From Mesobacterium pallidum (GTDB lineage Bacteria; Pseudomonadota; Alphaproteobacteria; Rhodobacterales; Rhodobacteraceae), in assembly GCF_019966535.1 (NCBI RefSeq), contig NZ_JAIMID010000004.1, positions 1 to 64,000 on the forward strand: a stretch of 64,000 bases of DNA. The letters run 5' to 3'. The notes beneath the pieces were generated by a model. It ran no database searches, was not told the DNA's origin, and saw only the letters and a list, made by a program, of their open reading frames with translations. The translations under genes and the position numbers were made by a program. Below are positions 1 through 9,030 of this stretch, piece after piece; position 1 is the first letter of the stretch, and each line of letters opens with the position of its first letter.

Positions 1-36
1 TCGTTTGCGACGTCGCTATGCACGTGTCTTAGGGCC

Positions 37-348
37 TCACAGCGAAATCCGGCAGGCGGTAGCAACCGGGTGGTTACCCTTTTCCAGCCGCACGGTCCTG
101 GCGCGCAGCGTCCGGGTGAGCTGCTCCGCGGAGGACGGGGCGTTCTGGTTGGCCCGGACAAGCATGACGATGACCAGCAGGATCCGTGCGTCGATGACCA
201 GCCCGCAGGCCAGGATCAGCAGCGGTTGGCTTGCGCGGTTCTGCGCGCGGAAAACCCATCCGGTTCCGGGTCCACGAGGTTGTCGAAGGTAGTGCATGCC
301 TTCAGCCGTGTTCGTGTGGTCCATCATGGACAACGGCTTGTTGGACAT
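37..348 (-). pseudogene. Possible decayed integrase N-terminal fragment
   Basis: An open frame of 103 codons lies just beyond the 3' end of tRNA-Ser and reads in the same direction. From the internal Met at 297 it encodes MHYLRQPRGPGTGWVFR. From memory, this resembles the first residues of Rhodobacteraceae site-specific integrases, which continue with a DNA-binding region. Here the similarity stops abruptly, and what follows is a hydrophobic stretch and a basic tail with no catalytic Arg, His or Tyr motifs. I read it as a possible scar of an element that once used the tRNA gene as its attachment site. It could equally be an unrelated short membrane protein or a chance frame. Confidence 0.25.
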
Positions 349-388
349 CGCTCGATTTTCGCCTTTGGCATCAATGCCTTAGGTGAAA

Positions 389-478
389 TGGCGGAGACGA
401 AGGGATTCGAACCCTCGAGACGGTTTCCCGCCTACTCCCTTAGCAGGGGAGCGCCTTCGACCACTCGGCCACGTCTCC
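389..478 (-). tRNA. tRNA-Ser (GCT anticodon)
   Basis: The minus strand folds into a class II tRNA. The acceptor stem is GGAGACG with CGTCTCC, the anticodon loop CTGCTAA carries GCT, there is a long variable arm, the T-loop is GGTTCGAATCC, and the 3' CCA is encoded. It reads AGC and AGT serine codons. Confidence 0.95.
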
Positions 479-640
479 GCCGACGCGTATAGCGCGGCTC
501 TTGGCGGTTTCACAAGGCGAAAGTTCAGAAAACGTGGCCGTCGTGGACATATGTTCCAATAACCTGAAAACGCTCGAAGAAAGTCGTCCGGCTGACGCCT
601 TGCGCCTCGGGCCCGCGGCGCCGGGAGCGAAACGCGAAAC

Positions 641-660
641 ACCCCGCCGAGGGGCGGGGT
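641..660 (-). terminator. Terminator of the Asp/Trp repeat gene
   Basis: A G+C stem (ACCCCGCC with GGCGGGGT) lies about 30 bp beyond the stop codon at 691. On the minus strand it is followed by GTTT. Confidence 0.6.
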
Positions 661-690
661 GGTCCGATCATGGGCCGACCTGGCGCGGGA

Positions 691-1740
691 TCAGCCCCAG
701 AAGCTCCAGCTTCCCCAGCTCCAGCCGCCGTCATCATCGGAGTTGTCGCAGCTCGAGTCGTCCTCTTCTTCCTCGTCGTCCTTGGACCACCAGTCGTTCC
801 AGTCCGAGCCGCCGTCGTCCTTGTCGTCGTCGCCCCAGCCGCTCCAGGGCCAGTCGTGGCCGTCGTCCTTGTCGTCATCGCCCCAGCCGCTGTCGTGGCC
901 GTCATCCTTGTCGTCATCGCCCCAGCCGCTGTCGTGGCCGTCATCCTTGTCGTCACCCCAGGACCAGCCGCTCCAGGACCAGCTGTGGTCGCCCCAGGAC
1001 GAGCCGCCGTCGTCGTGGTGGCTGTCGTCTTCCTTGTCGCCCCAGGACCAACTGTCGCCCCAGGACCAGCTGCACGAGCCTGTGTCGTCCTTGTCGTCAT
1101 CGCCCCAGCTGCCCCAGGACCAGTCGTGACCGTCGTCCTTGTCGTCGTCGCCCCAGGACCACCAGTCGTGGGAGTCATCGTCGTCGTCCTTGTCGCCCCA
1201 GTTGCCCCAGGACCAGTCACCCCAGGACCAGTCGCAGCCCGAGCCGCCATCGTCCCCGCCGGTGTCCTCTTCGGTGTCGCAGTTCACGATGACCGACAGG
1301 TCGGCGCCCTTGAAATCCTCGAGCGAAAGCGGGTTGCCGCTGTCGTCCCAGAGGGTGAAGTTGCCCACGGCCACGTTGCCCTCGGTGCCAGACCCCTCGG
1401 TGCCGAAGGTGACGAAGGCGTCGTAGGTGCCGCCGGCGTCGGTGCCGTCGGGCAGGCTGTCGAACCCGTCGGCCTGAAAGCCGGAATCGGTGACCTGGCC
1501 GCCGTAGATGCCGATGTTCACCAGCGTGTCGTCGTCGTTCATGTCGAACAGCAGGCCGTCGATGTCCGGCATGTCCTGCTCGGGATCGGTCGGCGCGATC
1601 TGGCAGAAGATGCTGCCGTCACCATTGTCCTGCAGCGTGATCGTGAGCGGGCAATCCCCGGAGGTGGTCTCGAACACGATCGTCTGCTTGGGCGCGATCG
1701 TCGTCAGCTCGTCGGGAATGGTGTCGGTGATGGCAGTCAT
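691..1740 (-). CDS. Asp/Trp/Ser/Gly-rich repeat protein
   Basis: This encodes 349 residues. The start is ATG at 1740, preceded by AGGGGA six bases upstream; an in-frame upstream extension lacks a ribosome site. There is no N-terminal signal peptide. Residues 1-155 look like a small beta-rich domain, with motifs GLLFDMNDDD, GGQVTDSGF and VGNFTLWDDSGN. They recall domains found in calcium-dependent and type I-secreted proteins of marine bacteria; this is from memory and weak. Residues 169-349 are low complexity: about eight acidic units of the DDDKDDGHD type alternate with Trp/Ser/Gly blocks such as WSWGD. The tail is almost entirely Asp, Trp, Ser, Gly, Lys and His. The function is unknown; an extracellular metal-binding or adhesive role is possible. 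The gene stands alone with its own terminator. Confidence 0.8.
   Translation of the reverse strand: MTAITDTIPDELTTIAPKQTIVFETTSGDCPLTITLQDNGDGSIFCQIAPTDPEQDMPDIDGLLFDMNDDDTLVNIGIYGGQVTDSGFQADGFDSLPDGTDAGGTYDAFVTFGTEGSGTEGNVAVGNFTLWDDSGNPLSLEDFKGADLSVIVNCDTEEDTGGDDGGSGCDWSWGDWSWGNWGDKDDDDDSHDWWSWGDDDKDDGHDWSWGSWGDDDKDDTGSCSWSWGDSWSWGDKEDDSHHDDGGSSWGDHSWSWSGWSWGDDKDDGHDSGWGDDDKDDGHDSGWGDDDKDDGHDWPWSGWGDDDKDDGGSDWNDWWSKDDEEEEDDSSCDNSDDDGGWSWGSWSFWG
853..954. repeat. 39-bp tandem repeat inside the Asp/Trp repeat gene
   Basis: About 2.6 near-identical 39-bp units (853-891, 892-930 and a partial copy to 954) encode the 13-residue unit GWGDDDKDDGHDS. The copies differ at a single C/T position, which suggests recent duplication by slippage. 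Confidence 0.85.
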
Positions 1741-2049
1741 GGATTGTCCCCTAAAGGTAAGAATGCGTCTTGGTGTGCCCCATGGTCCCGGAATCGCCTC
1801 GGAGGCAAAAGATTGCAAAGACCTTGGCCCAATTGTGGCGAAACGGAGCGTTCGCATTCCGGAAACCAAGGCGGATTCCGGGTTGGGGAAGTGAGCAAGT
1901 ATTTGAAAGATATATAATTAAGTTACGGCCGCCTTCGTCCCGCCATTGGTTGACTTGGGGCGGGAATAAGGCGTCTTTCGTACCGGAACCGCAGGCATTG
2001 TTTCCAATTTTCGGAAAAGCCCCCGATGTTGCCGCATTTATCCAAAGCA
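1741..2049. other. Gene-free interval upstream of the repeat-protein gene
   Basis: I see no gene here. The segment at 1890-1925 is markedly A/T-rich (AAGATATATAATTAAG) against a G+C-rich background. It is the likeliest location of the promoter for the repeat-protein gene, but no clear -35/-10 pair could be assigned. Confidence 0.4.
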
Positions 2050-2077
2050 AAAGGCCCGCCGAAACGGGCGGGCCTTT
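2050..2077 (-). terminator. gltA terminator
   Basis: A perfect 11-bp stem (AAAGGCCCGCC with GGCGGGCCTTT) and a six-base loop are followed on the minus strand by TTTTGCTTT, 24 bp after the gltA stop. Confidence 0.9.
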
Positions 2078-2100
2078 GCGATGGGTTCATCCGGGGCCGG

Positions 2101-3399
<1,299 letters not shown>

Positions 3400-3480
3400 G
3401 ATGGTCCCCTCATTCTCTCCGTTTTGCCGTGCGCGGACTGCGCGGTGGCCTTCGTTACCCCGACAATACCTGCCGGGTGG

Positions 3481-4899
3481 TTAACCCGTCTGTCCGGCGC
3501 GAGAAATCGCGTCGTCGAGGCGGGCGAGCGTTTCGTCCCGTCCGAGCACCAGCATCATGTCGAAGACGCTGGGCGTGGCCGCACGACCGGCGAGGGCGGC
3601 GCGCATCGGCGCGGCCAGCTTGCCAAAGCCGATGCCATGCGCCTCGGCCACGCCGTTCAGGATGGTCTCCAGATCGGTGCGCGTCCAGCTAACATTTTGC
3701 AACTGCGGCGTCAATTCAGATAGTATACCAATGGATACCGTGTCGAGCGACCGGGCCGATTTCTCGTCCGGCTCGATGGGGCGATCGTTCAGTAGAAAAG
3801 CCGCCTTGTCAATCAGTTGCGGGTAAGTCTTGGCCGAGGACTTGAGAAAACCGATGGCCTGCTCCATCCGGGTCATCTGGGCCGAAGACGGTATGTCCTG
3901 CCCTGTTGCCGCAAGGTAATCTGCCCATTCTTGCAGCACTGCAGCATCCTCCATGACCGCCATGTGCTGCCCGCAGAGGTTTTCCAGCTTCTTGAAGTCG
4001 AAGCGGGCGGGCGATTTGCCGATCCCGCCCAGGTCGAACCACGCCTGCGCCTGCGTATCGGTAAAGAACTCGTCGTCGCCATGGCTCCAACCCAGCCGGG
4101 CCAGGTAGTTGCGCATGCCGGCGGCGGGGTAGCCCAGCTTCTGGTATTCCTCGACGCCAAGCGCACCGTGGCGTTTCGACAGCTTCTTGCCGTCGGGGCC
4201 GTGGATCAGCGGGATATGCGCCCAGACCGGGATGTCCCAGCCCATCGCGTCGTAGATCATCTGCTGGCGGGCGGCGTTGTTGAGGTGATCGTCGCCGCGG
4301 ATCACGTGGGTCACGCCCATGTCGTGATCGTCCACCACCACGGCCAGCATGTAGACGGGCGTGCCGTCCGAGCGCAGCAGGATCATGTCGTCGAGCTGGT
4401 CGTTGCGGATGGTGACGTCGCCCTGCACCTGGTCGGCGATCACCGTCGCGCCATCGCGCGGCGCCTTGATGCGCACGGCAAAGGGCGCATTCGGGTGGGT
4501 CGCGGGGTCGGCGTCGCGCCAGGGGCTCTGGAACAGGGTCGAGCGCTTCTCTTCGCGGGCCTGGTCGCGGAAGGCCTGGATTTCTTCCTGCGTCGAAAAG
4601 CACTTGTAGGCCTTGCCCTCGGCCAGCAGCTGGTTTGCGACCTCGGCATGGCGATCCGCGCGGGCGGCCTGGCTGACCACCTCTCCGTCATGGTCGAGGC
4701 CAAGCCATGTCATCCCGTCCAGGATCGCCTGCGTCGCGGCTGGCGTGGATCGCTCGTGGTCCGTATCCTCGATCCGCAGTAGGAACCGGCCGCCGCGGCC
4801 GCGGGCATAGAGCCAGTTGAACAGCGCGGTGCGCGCGCCGCCGATGTGCAGGTAGCCGGTGGGCGAGGGGGCAAATCGGGTGACGACGGTCTCGGACAT
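3481..4899 (-). CDS. gltX: Glutamyl-tRNA synthetase
   Basis: This class I synthetase charges tRNA with glutamate. At 472 residues it is full length. The N-terminal nucleotide-binding motif appears as [16 protein letters not shown] (HIGH-type), and the second motif appears as KKLSKRHG. The C-terminal part forms the anticodon-binding helices. Alphaproteobacteria often carry two GltX paralogues that differ in tRNA specificity, and the sequence alone does not say which one this is. A patch at 3690-3760 is A/T-rich and uses rare ATA, CTA and TTG codons, unlike the rest of the gene. It diverges from comEC across an 82-bp gap. Confidence 0.95.
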   Translation of the reverse strand: MSETVVTRFAPSPTGYLHIGGARTALFNWLYARGRGGRFLLRIEDTDHERSTPAATQAILDGMTWLGLDHDGEVVSQAARADRHAEVANQLLAEGKAYKCFSTQEEIQAFRDQAREEKRSTLFQSPWRDADPATHPNAPFAVRIKAPRDGATVIADQVQGDVTIRNDQLDDMILLRSDGTPVYMLAVVVDDHDMGVTHVIRGDDHLNNAARQQMIYDAMGWDIPVWAHIPLIHGPDGKKLSKRHGALGVEEYQKLGYPAAGMRNYLARLGWSHGDDEFFTDTQAQAWFDLGGIGKSPARFDFKKLENLCGQHMAVMEDAAVLQEWADYLAATGQDIPSSAQMTRMEQAIGFLKSSAKTYPQLIDKAAFLLNDRPIEPDEKSARSLDTVSIGILSELTPQLQNVSWTRTDLETILNGVAEAHGIGFGKLAAPMRAALAGRAATPSVFDMMLVLGRDETLARLDDAISRAGQTG

Positions 4900-4929
4900 G
4901 GGAATTTCGCCTTTCGGTCACCGCGGCCG

Positions 4930-4944
4930 TTAACCTTTCGGTAA
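4930..4944 (+). promoter_or_regulatory. CtrA-type box upstream of comEC
   Basis: TTAACCTTTCGGTAA fits the TTAA-N7-TTAA recognition pattern with one mismatch (GTAA). It lies 38 bp before the comEC start, in the gltX/comEC divergent region. CtrA control of competence-type genes, including comEC, is known in Rhodobacter capsulatus. Confidence 0.55.
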
Positions 4945-4981
4945 CCACGGAGGGTCTACGGAGGGGTATCTAGGTACGCGC

Positions 4982-7048
4982 GTGATTAAGCACAGCGCGC
5001 AGATGGGGGCAAGCATGGGGCCGCCAATGGGGCCTGCCGGGTTGCGCGCGCGGATCGCGGCGGGCGTGCTGGAAAAGCGGGGGCAGCTGTTCCCCTTCGT
5101 CCCGGTCCTGATGGGGCTGGGGGTGGCGGCGTTCTTTTCCCTGCGGGTCGAGCCGCCGGTCTGGCTGCTTGGCTGTCTTGGCTTCGTGGCCTTGGTGGGC
5201 GGGTTCTGGGCGGCCTGGCGGGCCGGGCCGGTGCTGGCGGTGGCGCTCTGGGTGCCTGTGCTGCTGGTGGGGGGCTTTGCGCTGGCCGGTGCGCGCACGC
5301 ACGTGAAGGCCGCGCCGGTGCTGACCTTCCGCTACTTCGGCCCGATCGAGGGGCGCATCGTGGCCGTCGACCGCTCGGCCTCGGACGCGGTGCGGCTGAT
5401 GTTGGACGCGGTGGTGCTTGAGGACCTCGCCCCGGATCGCACACCCACCCATGTCCGCGTCTCGCTGCATGGGCCCGAGCCGCGCGTGCCGCTGATCCCC
5501 GGCCAGCTCATCGGCCTCACCGGGCACCTGTCGCCCCCGGGAGGCCCGGTCGAGCCCGGCGGCTTCGATTTCCGCCGCCACGCCTGGTTCCTGTCGCTGG
5601 GCGGTGTCGGCTACACGCGTGACCCGGTCGTGGCCCTCGCCCCCGCGCCCGAGGGCGCCTGGCTGGGCCGCGCCCGCATGGCGCTGGCGACCCGCATCAC
5701 CACGGCCCTGCCGGGCCAGCGCGGGGCCATGGCGGCGGCGCTGCTGACCGGCGACCGGTCCACCGTCAGCCAGGACGTGCTGACGGACCTGCGCGAGTCG
5801 AACCTGGCGCATCTGCTGGCGATCTCGGGCCTGCACATGGGGCTGCTGGCGGGCTTCGTCTTTGCCGCGACGCGGCTGGCGCTGACCGTCTCGCCCCCCG
5901 GCTGGCGGCGGCGCAAGATCGCCGCGCTGGTCGCACTGGCGGCGGGGGCAGGCTACCTCGCGCTCTCGGGCGGCAACGTCGCGACCCAGCGCGCCTATGT
6001 CATGGTGGCCGTGGCGCTTGGCGCGATCCTGGCCGATCGGCGGGCCATCTCGCTGCGCGCCGTGGCCATCGCCGCCACCCTCATCCTCGCGTTCCGGCCC
6101 GAGGCGCTGCTGGGCCCCGGCTTCCAGATGTCATTCGCCGCCACCACGGCGCTGGTGGCGGTCTTTTCGGTCCTGCGCGACCGGCCGCAGGATGCCTGGC
6201 GCCTGCCGAAATGGACGCGGCCGGTGATGGCCGTGGTGATTTCCTCGGGCGTGGCGGGGCTGGCGACAGCGCCCTTTGCGGCCGCGCATTTCAACATCAT
6301 GGTCAAGTACGGGCTGATCGCGAATCTTGCATCGGTGCCTCTCATGGGCACCATCGTGATCCCCGCGGGCGTCGTGGCGCTGCTGGCCATGCCGGTCGGG
6401 CTCGAGGCCGCGCCGCTCTGGGTCATGGGGCAGGGGACGGGCTGGATCCTGTCGGTTGCCCATTGGGCCGCCGGCGTCGAAGGCGCGGTCATGGCGATCC
6501 CCGCGCCGGGGCCATGGGTGCTGCCGCTGCTGAGCCTGGGCGCGCTCTGGCTGGTGCTCTGGCCCGGGCGCAGTCGGCTGGCCGGCCTCGCCCCCGCCGC
6601 GCTTGCCCTGGCGCTCTGGCCCCTGGCCGAACGGCCCGAGGTGCTGGTGGCCGAAGGCGGCACGCTGGTCGGCGTCATGACGGAAGACGGCCGCGCGCTG
6701 AGCCGGGCGAAAGGCGCGGGCTTTGTCGCCTCGGTCTGGCTGGAGAACGACGGCGACCGCGCCTGGCAACAGGACGCCGCCGCCCGTGCCGCCGCGCCCG
6801 CCGGGCTGGTCTGGTCCTACCCGACGGGCACGGGGCGCATCGTCCACCTGTCGGGCAAACGCGCCGTCGCGGCCTTCCCCGGATGCGGGCCCGGCGACGT
6901 CATCGTCGCCTCGGTCGCGGCCGAGTTCGCCGGATGCGAGGTCTACGACCCCGACCGCCTGCGCGAAACCGGCAGCCTCGCGATCCGGGACGGCCGCGTC
7001 ATCACCGCGCGCGACCGCACTGGCCGCCGCCTCTGGTCCCCGGGTTGA
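4982..7048 (+). CDS. comEC: ComEC/Rec2 DNA-uptake channel protein
   Basis: This inner-membrane protein moves single-stranded DNA into the cytoplasm during transformation; in Rhodobacter relatives it also acts during receipt of gene transfer agent DNA. It has 688 residues. After an N-terminal membrane pair comes a soluble domain (about 90-200) holding PIEGRIVAVD and PGGPVEPGGFDF. A polytopic core follows with the hallmark LLAISGLHMGLL near residue 285. The C-terminal region is short and lacks a metallo-beta-lactamase metal site, as in many alphaproteobacteria. The GTG at 4982 has GGAGGGG about 14 bases upstream; Met codons at 5003, 5015 and 5024 are alternative starts. A CtrA-type box precedes it. 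Confidence 0.92.
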   Translation: MIKHSAQMGASMGPPMGPAGLRARIAAGVLEKRGQLFPFVPVLMGLGVAAFFSLRVEPPVWLLGCLGFVALVGGFWAAWRAGPVLAVALWVPVLLVGGFALAGARTHVKAAPVLTFRYFGPIEGRIVAVDRSASDAVRLMLDAVVLEDLAPDRTPTHVRVSLHGPEPRVPLIPGQLIGLTGHLSPPGGPVEPGGFDFRRHAWFLSLGGVGYTRDPVVALAPAPEGAWLGRARMALATRITTALPGQRGAMAAALLTGDRSTVSQDVLTDLRESNLAHLLAISGLHMGLLAGFVFAATRLALTVSPPGWRRRKIAALVALAAGAGYLALSGGNVATQRAYVMVAVALGAILADRRAISLRAVAIAATLILAFRPEALLGPGFQMSFAATTALVAVFSVLRDRPQDAWRLPKWTRPVMAVVISSGVAGLATAPFAAAHFNIMVKYGLIANLASVPLMGTIVIPAGVVALLAMPVGLEAAPLWVMGQGTGWILSVAHWAAGVEGAVMAIPAPGPWVLPLLSLGALWLVLWPGRSRLAGLAPAALALALWPLAERPEVLVAEGGTLVGVMTEDGRALSRAKGAGFVASVWLENDGDRAWQQDAAARAAAPAGLVWSYPTGTGRIVHLSGKRAVAAFPGCGPGDVIVASVAAEFAGCEVYDPDRLRETGSLAIRDGRVITARDRTGRRLWSPG

Positions 7049-7100
7049 GGCGGGCCGCGTCCCGCAGTAAGAGGGCGCGACCCCAATCCCGGAGCCGCCC

Positions 7101-7832
7101 ATGTCGCAACCCGCCTTCGTCCTCGTCCGTCCGCAGATGGGCGAAAACATCGGTGCCGCCGCCCGCGCCATGTGGAACTTCGGCCTCGACCGGATGCGCA
7201 TCGTGGCGCCGCGCGACGGCTGGCCGAACCAGAAGGCCGTCGCCATGGCCTCGGGCGCAGGGCGGCTCTTGGACGAGGCGCAGATCGCCGAGGACCTGCC
7301 CGGAGCGCTGGCCGACCGCACCTATACCTACGCCACGACCGCCCGCTCGCGCGACCTGACCAAGCCGGTCTTCACCCCCGAGGGCGCGATGCGGGACGCC
7401 CGCCAGCGCATCGCCAACGGCGAGAAGATCGCGGTTCTCTTCGGCCCCGAACGCGCGGGGCTCGAGAACGACGACATCAGCCGTGCCAACGCGATCATCA
7501 CCGTGCCGGTGAACCCGGACTTCGCCTCTCTCAACCTCGCGCAATGCGTGCTGCTGACCGCCTATGAATGGCGGCGCGGTGCGGACGAGACCCCGCCGCA
7601 GGTCACCGAGATGGCCGGCACCGACTGGGCCAACGGCGAAGAGATCGAGGCGCTGGTCAGCCATTACGAGGAGAGGCTGGACGACGCCGGTTTCTTTTTC
7701 CCGGACCACAAGGCGCAGAGCATGAAGCAGAACCTGCGCAACATGTGGAGCCGTATGCCCCTGACCCAGGCCGACGTGCGCATGCTGCACGGGATGATGC
7801 GGCAGATGGTCCGCTGGAAGGACCGGGGCTGA
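7101..7832 (+). CDS. trmJ: TrmJ-type tRNA/rRNA 2'-O-methyltransferase
   Basis: This SPOUT-superfamily enzyme transfers methyl from S-adenosylmethionine to a ribose 2'-OH; TrmJ acts on position 32 of tRNAs. It has 243 residues, close to E. coli TrmJ. The conserved motifs are RPQMGENIGAAARAMWNFG (motif 1), VLFGPERAGLEND (motif 2) and VNPDFASLNLAQCV (motif 3), which together build the knotted SAM site. The C-terminal 80 residues are helical and resemble the TrmJ extension. It lies 52 bp after comEC on the same strand. The precise tRNA target is inferred from family membership. Confidence 0.88.
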   Translation: MSQPAFVLVRPQMGENIGAAARAMWNFGLDRMRIVAPRDGWPNQKAVAMASGAGRLLDEAQIAEDLPGALADRTYTYATTARSRDLTKPVFTPEGAMRDARQRIANGEKIAVLFGPERAGLENDDISRANAIITVPVNPDFASLNLAQCVLLTAYEWRRGADETPPQVTEMAGTDWANGEEIEALVSHYEERLDDAGFFFPDHKAQSMKQNLRNMWSRMPLTQADVRMLHGMMRQMVRWKDRG

Positions 7833-7889
7833 ACCTTGAAGGCGGGCGGGGCGGGGCCTAATCTCCGCCCGACGAACAGGAGGCAGGCC

Positions 7890-9029
7890 ATGGCCGCAGG
7901 CAAACGCAGCATCTTCGAAGAGGTCGGGACCGAGACCCGCAAGCCAGAGCCCCAGGGCGGCATGATCGACAAGGGCCGGCGCGGCGCGCGCGGGGCGATC
8001 CGCATCTGGTTGATGGTGCTGTTCGCCATGGTCTTCGCGATGATCGCCGTGGGCGGGTTGACCCGGCTGACCGACAGCGGGCTCTCGATCACCGAATGGA
8101 AACCGATCTCGGGCGCGCTGCCGCCGATGGGGGCCGAAGCCTGGGCTGCCGAGTTCGAGCTCTACCGCCAAAGCCCCGAATACCTGAACCAGAACGCCGG
8201 CATGTCGCTGGAAGAGTTCAAGTTCATCTTCTGGTGGGAATGGGGCCATCGCCAGCTGGGCCGGGTGATCGGCCTTGTCTGGGCGCTGGGTTTCGTCGGT
8301 TTCGCGCTGGCGCGGCAGATCCCGACCGGCTGGACCCGCAAGCTGCTGTGGATCGGCGCGCTTGGCGGGCTGCAGGGCGCGATCGGCTGGTGGATGGTCT
8401 CCTCGGGCCTGGTCGGAGACCGCGTGGACGTCCAAAGCTATCGCCTGGCCACGCATCTTGGCCTTGCCTTCGTCATCCTCGGCTTCATCGCCTGGTACGT
8501 GTTCGAACTGGGCCGGGCGGAGCGCGAGCTGATGCAGGCCCGTCGCCATCGCGACCGCAAGGCGTTCGGCATGGGCACCGGCCTCATGCACTTCGCCTTT
8601 CTGCAAATCCTCATCGGCGCGCTCGTCGCGGGCATCGACGCCGGGCGGGGTTACACCGACTGGCCGCTGATGGCCGGGGGCTTCCTGCCGCCCGATTTCT
8701 TCGACATGACGCCGTGGTGGCGGAACTTCTTCGAGAACGACGGCTTCGTGCAGTTCTGGCACCGGATGGTGGGCTATGCGCTGTTCGCCTTCGGGATTTT
8801 CGCCTGGACGCGCGGGCGGCGCTCGGCCTCTCCGGCGGTGCGCTTCGGCTTCAACGCCGTGCTGGCGATGATGTGCGTGCAGGTCGTGCTGGGCATCGTC
8901 ACCGTGCTCTATTCCGCGCCGTTGGCGCTGGGGCTGCTGCACCAGCTGGGCGCCGTCGTTCTGTGGGTGCTGATCCTGCGCGCCCGTTTCCTGGCGGCCT
9001 ATCCGCCGGCCCAATCCGTAAGAGGCTGA
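7890..9029 (+). CDS. ctaA: Heme A synthase (COX15/CtaA family)
   Basis: This membrane enzyme oxidises the C8 methyl group of heme O to make heme A for aa3-type cytochrome oxidase. It has 379 residues and about eight membrane segments. The family motif GGLTRLTDSGLSITEWKP follows the first helix. The heme-binding histidines sit in EWGHRQLGR, ATHLGLAF, WHRMVGYA and LLHQLGAV. The start is ATG at 7890, with AGGAGG directly upstream; an in-frame extension to 7836 has no such signal. Its stop is one base from the ATG of the next gene, so the two are translationally close. Confidence 0.94.
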   Translation: MAAGKRSIFEEVGTETRKPEPQGGMIDKGRRGARGAIRIWLMVLFAMVFAMIAVGGLTRLTDSGLSITEWKPISGALPPMGAEAWAAEFELYRQSPEYLNQNAGMSLEEFKFIFWWEWGHRQLGRVIGLVWALGFVGFALARQIPTGWTRKLLWIGALGGLQGAIGWWMVSSGLVGDRVDVQSYRLATHLGLAFVILGFIAWYVFELGRAERELMQARRHRDRKAFGMGTGLMHFAFLQILIGALVAGIDAGRGYTDWPLMAGGFLPPDFFDMTPWWRNFFENDGFVQFWHRMVGYALFAFGIFAWTRGRRSASPAVRFGFNAVLAMMCVQVVLGIVTVLYSAPLALGLLHQLGAVVLWVLILRARFLAAYPPAQSVRG

Positions 9030-9030
9030 A

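Noticed and set aside
853..954. Tandem repeats considered as a CRISPR array
   Set aside because: The units are contiguous without spacers and in frame with the coding sequence; no cas genes are present.
670..1917. Long plus-strand frames rich in Val/Ala or Ser across the repeat gene
   Set aside because: The repetitive DNA keeps several frames open. Only the minus-strand frame has a ribosome site, a folded N-terminal domain and a terminator.
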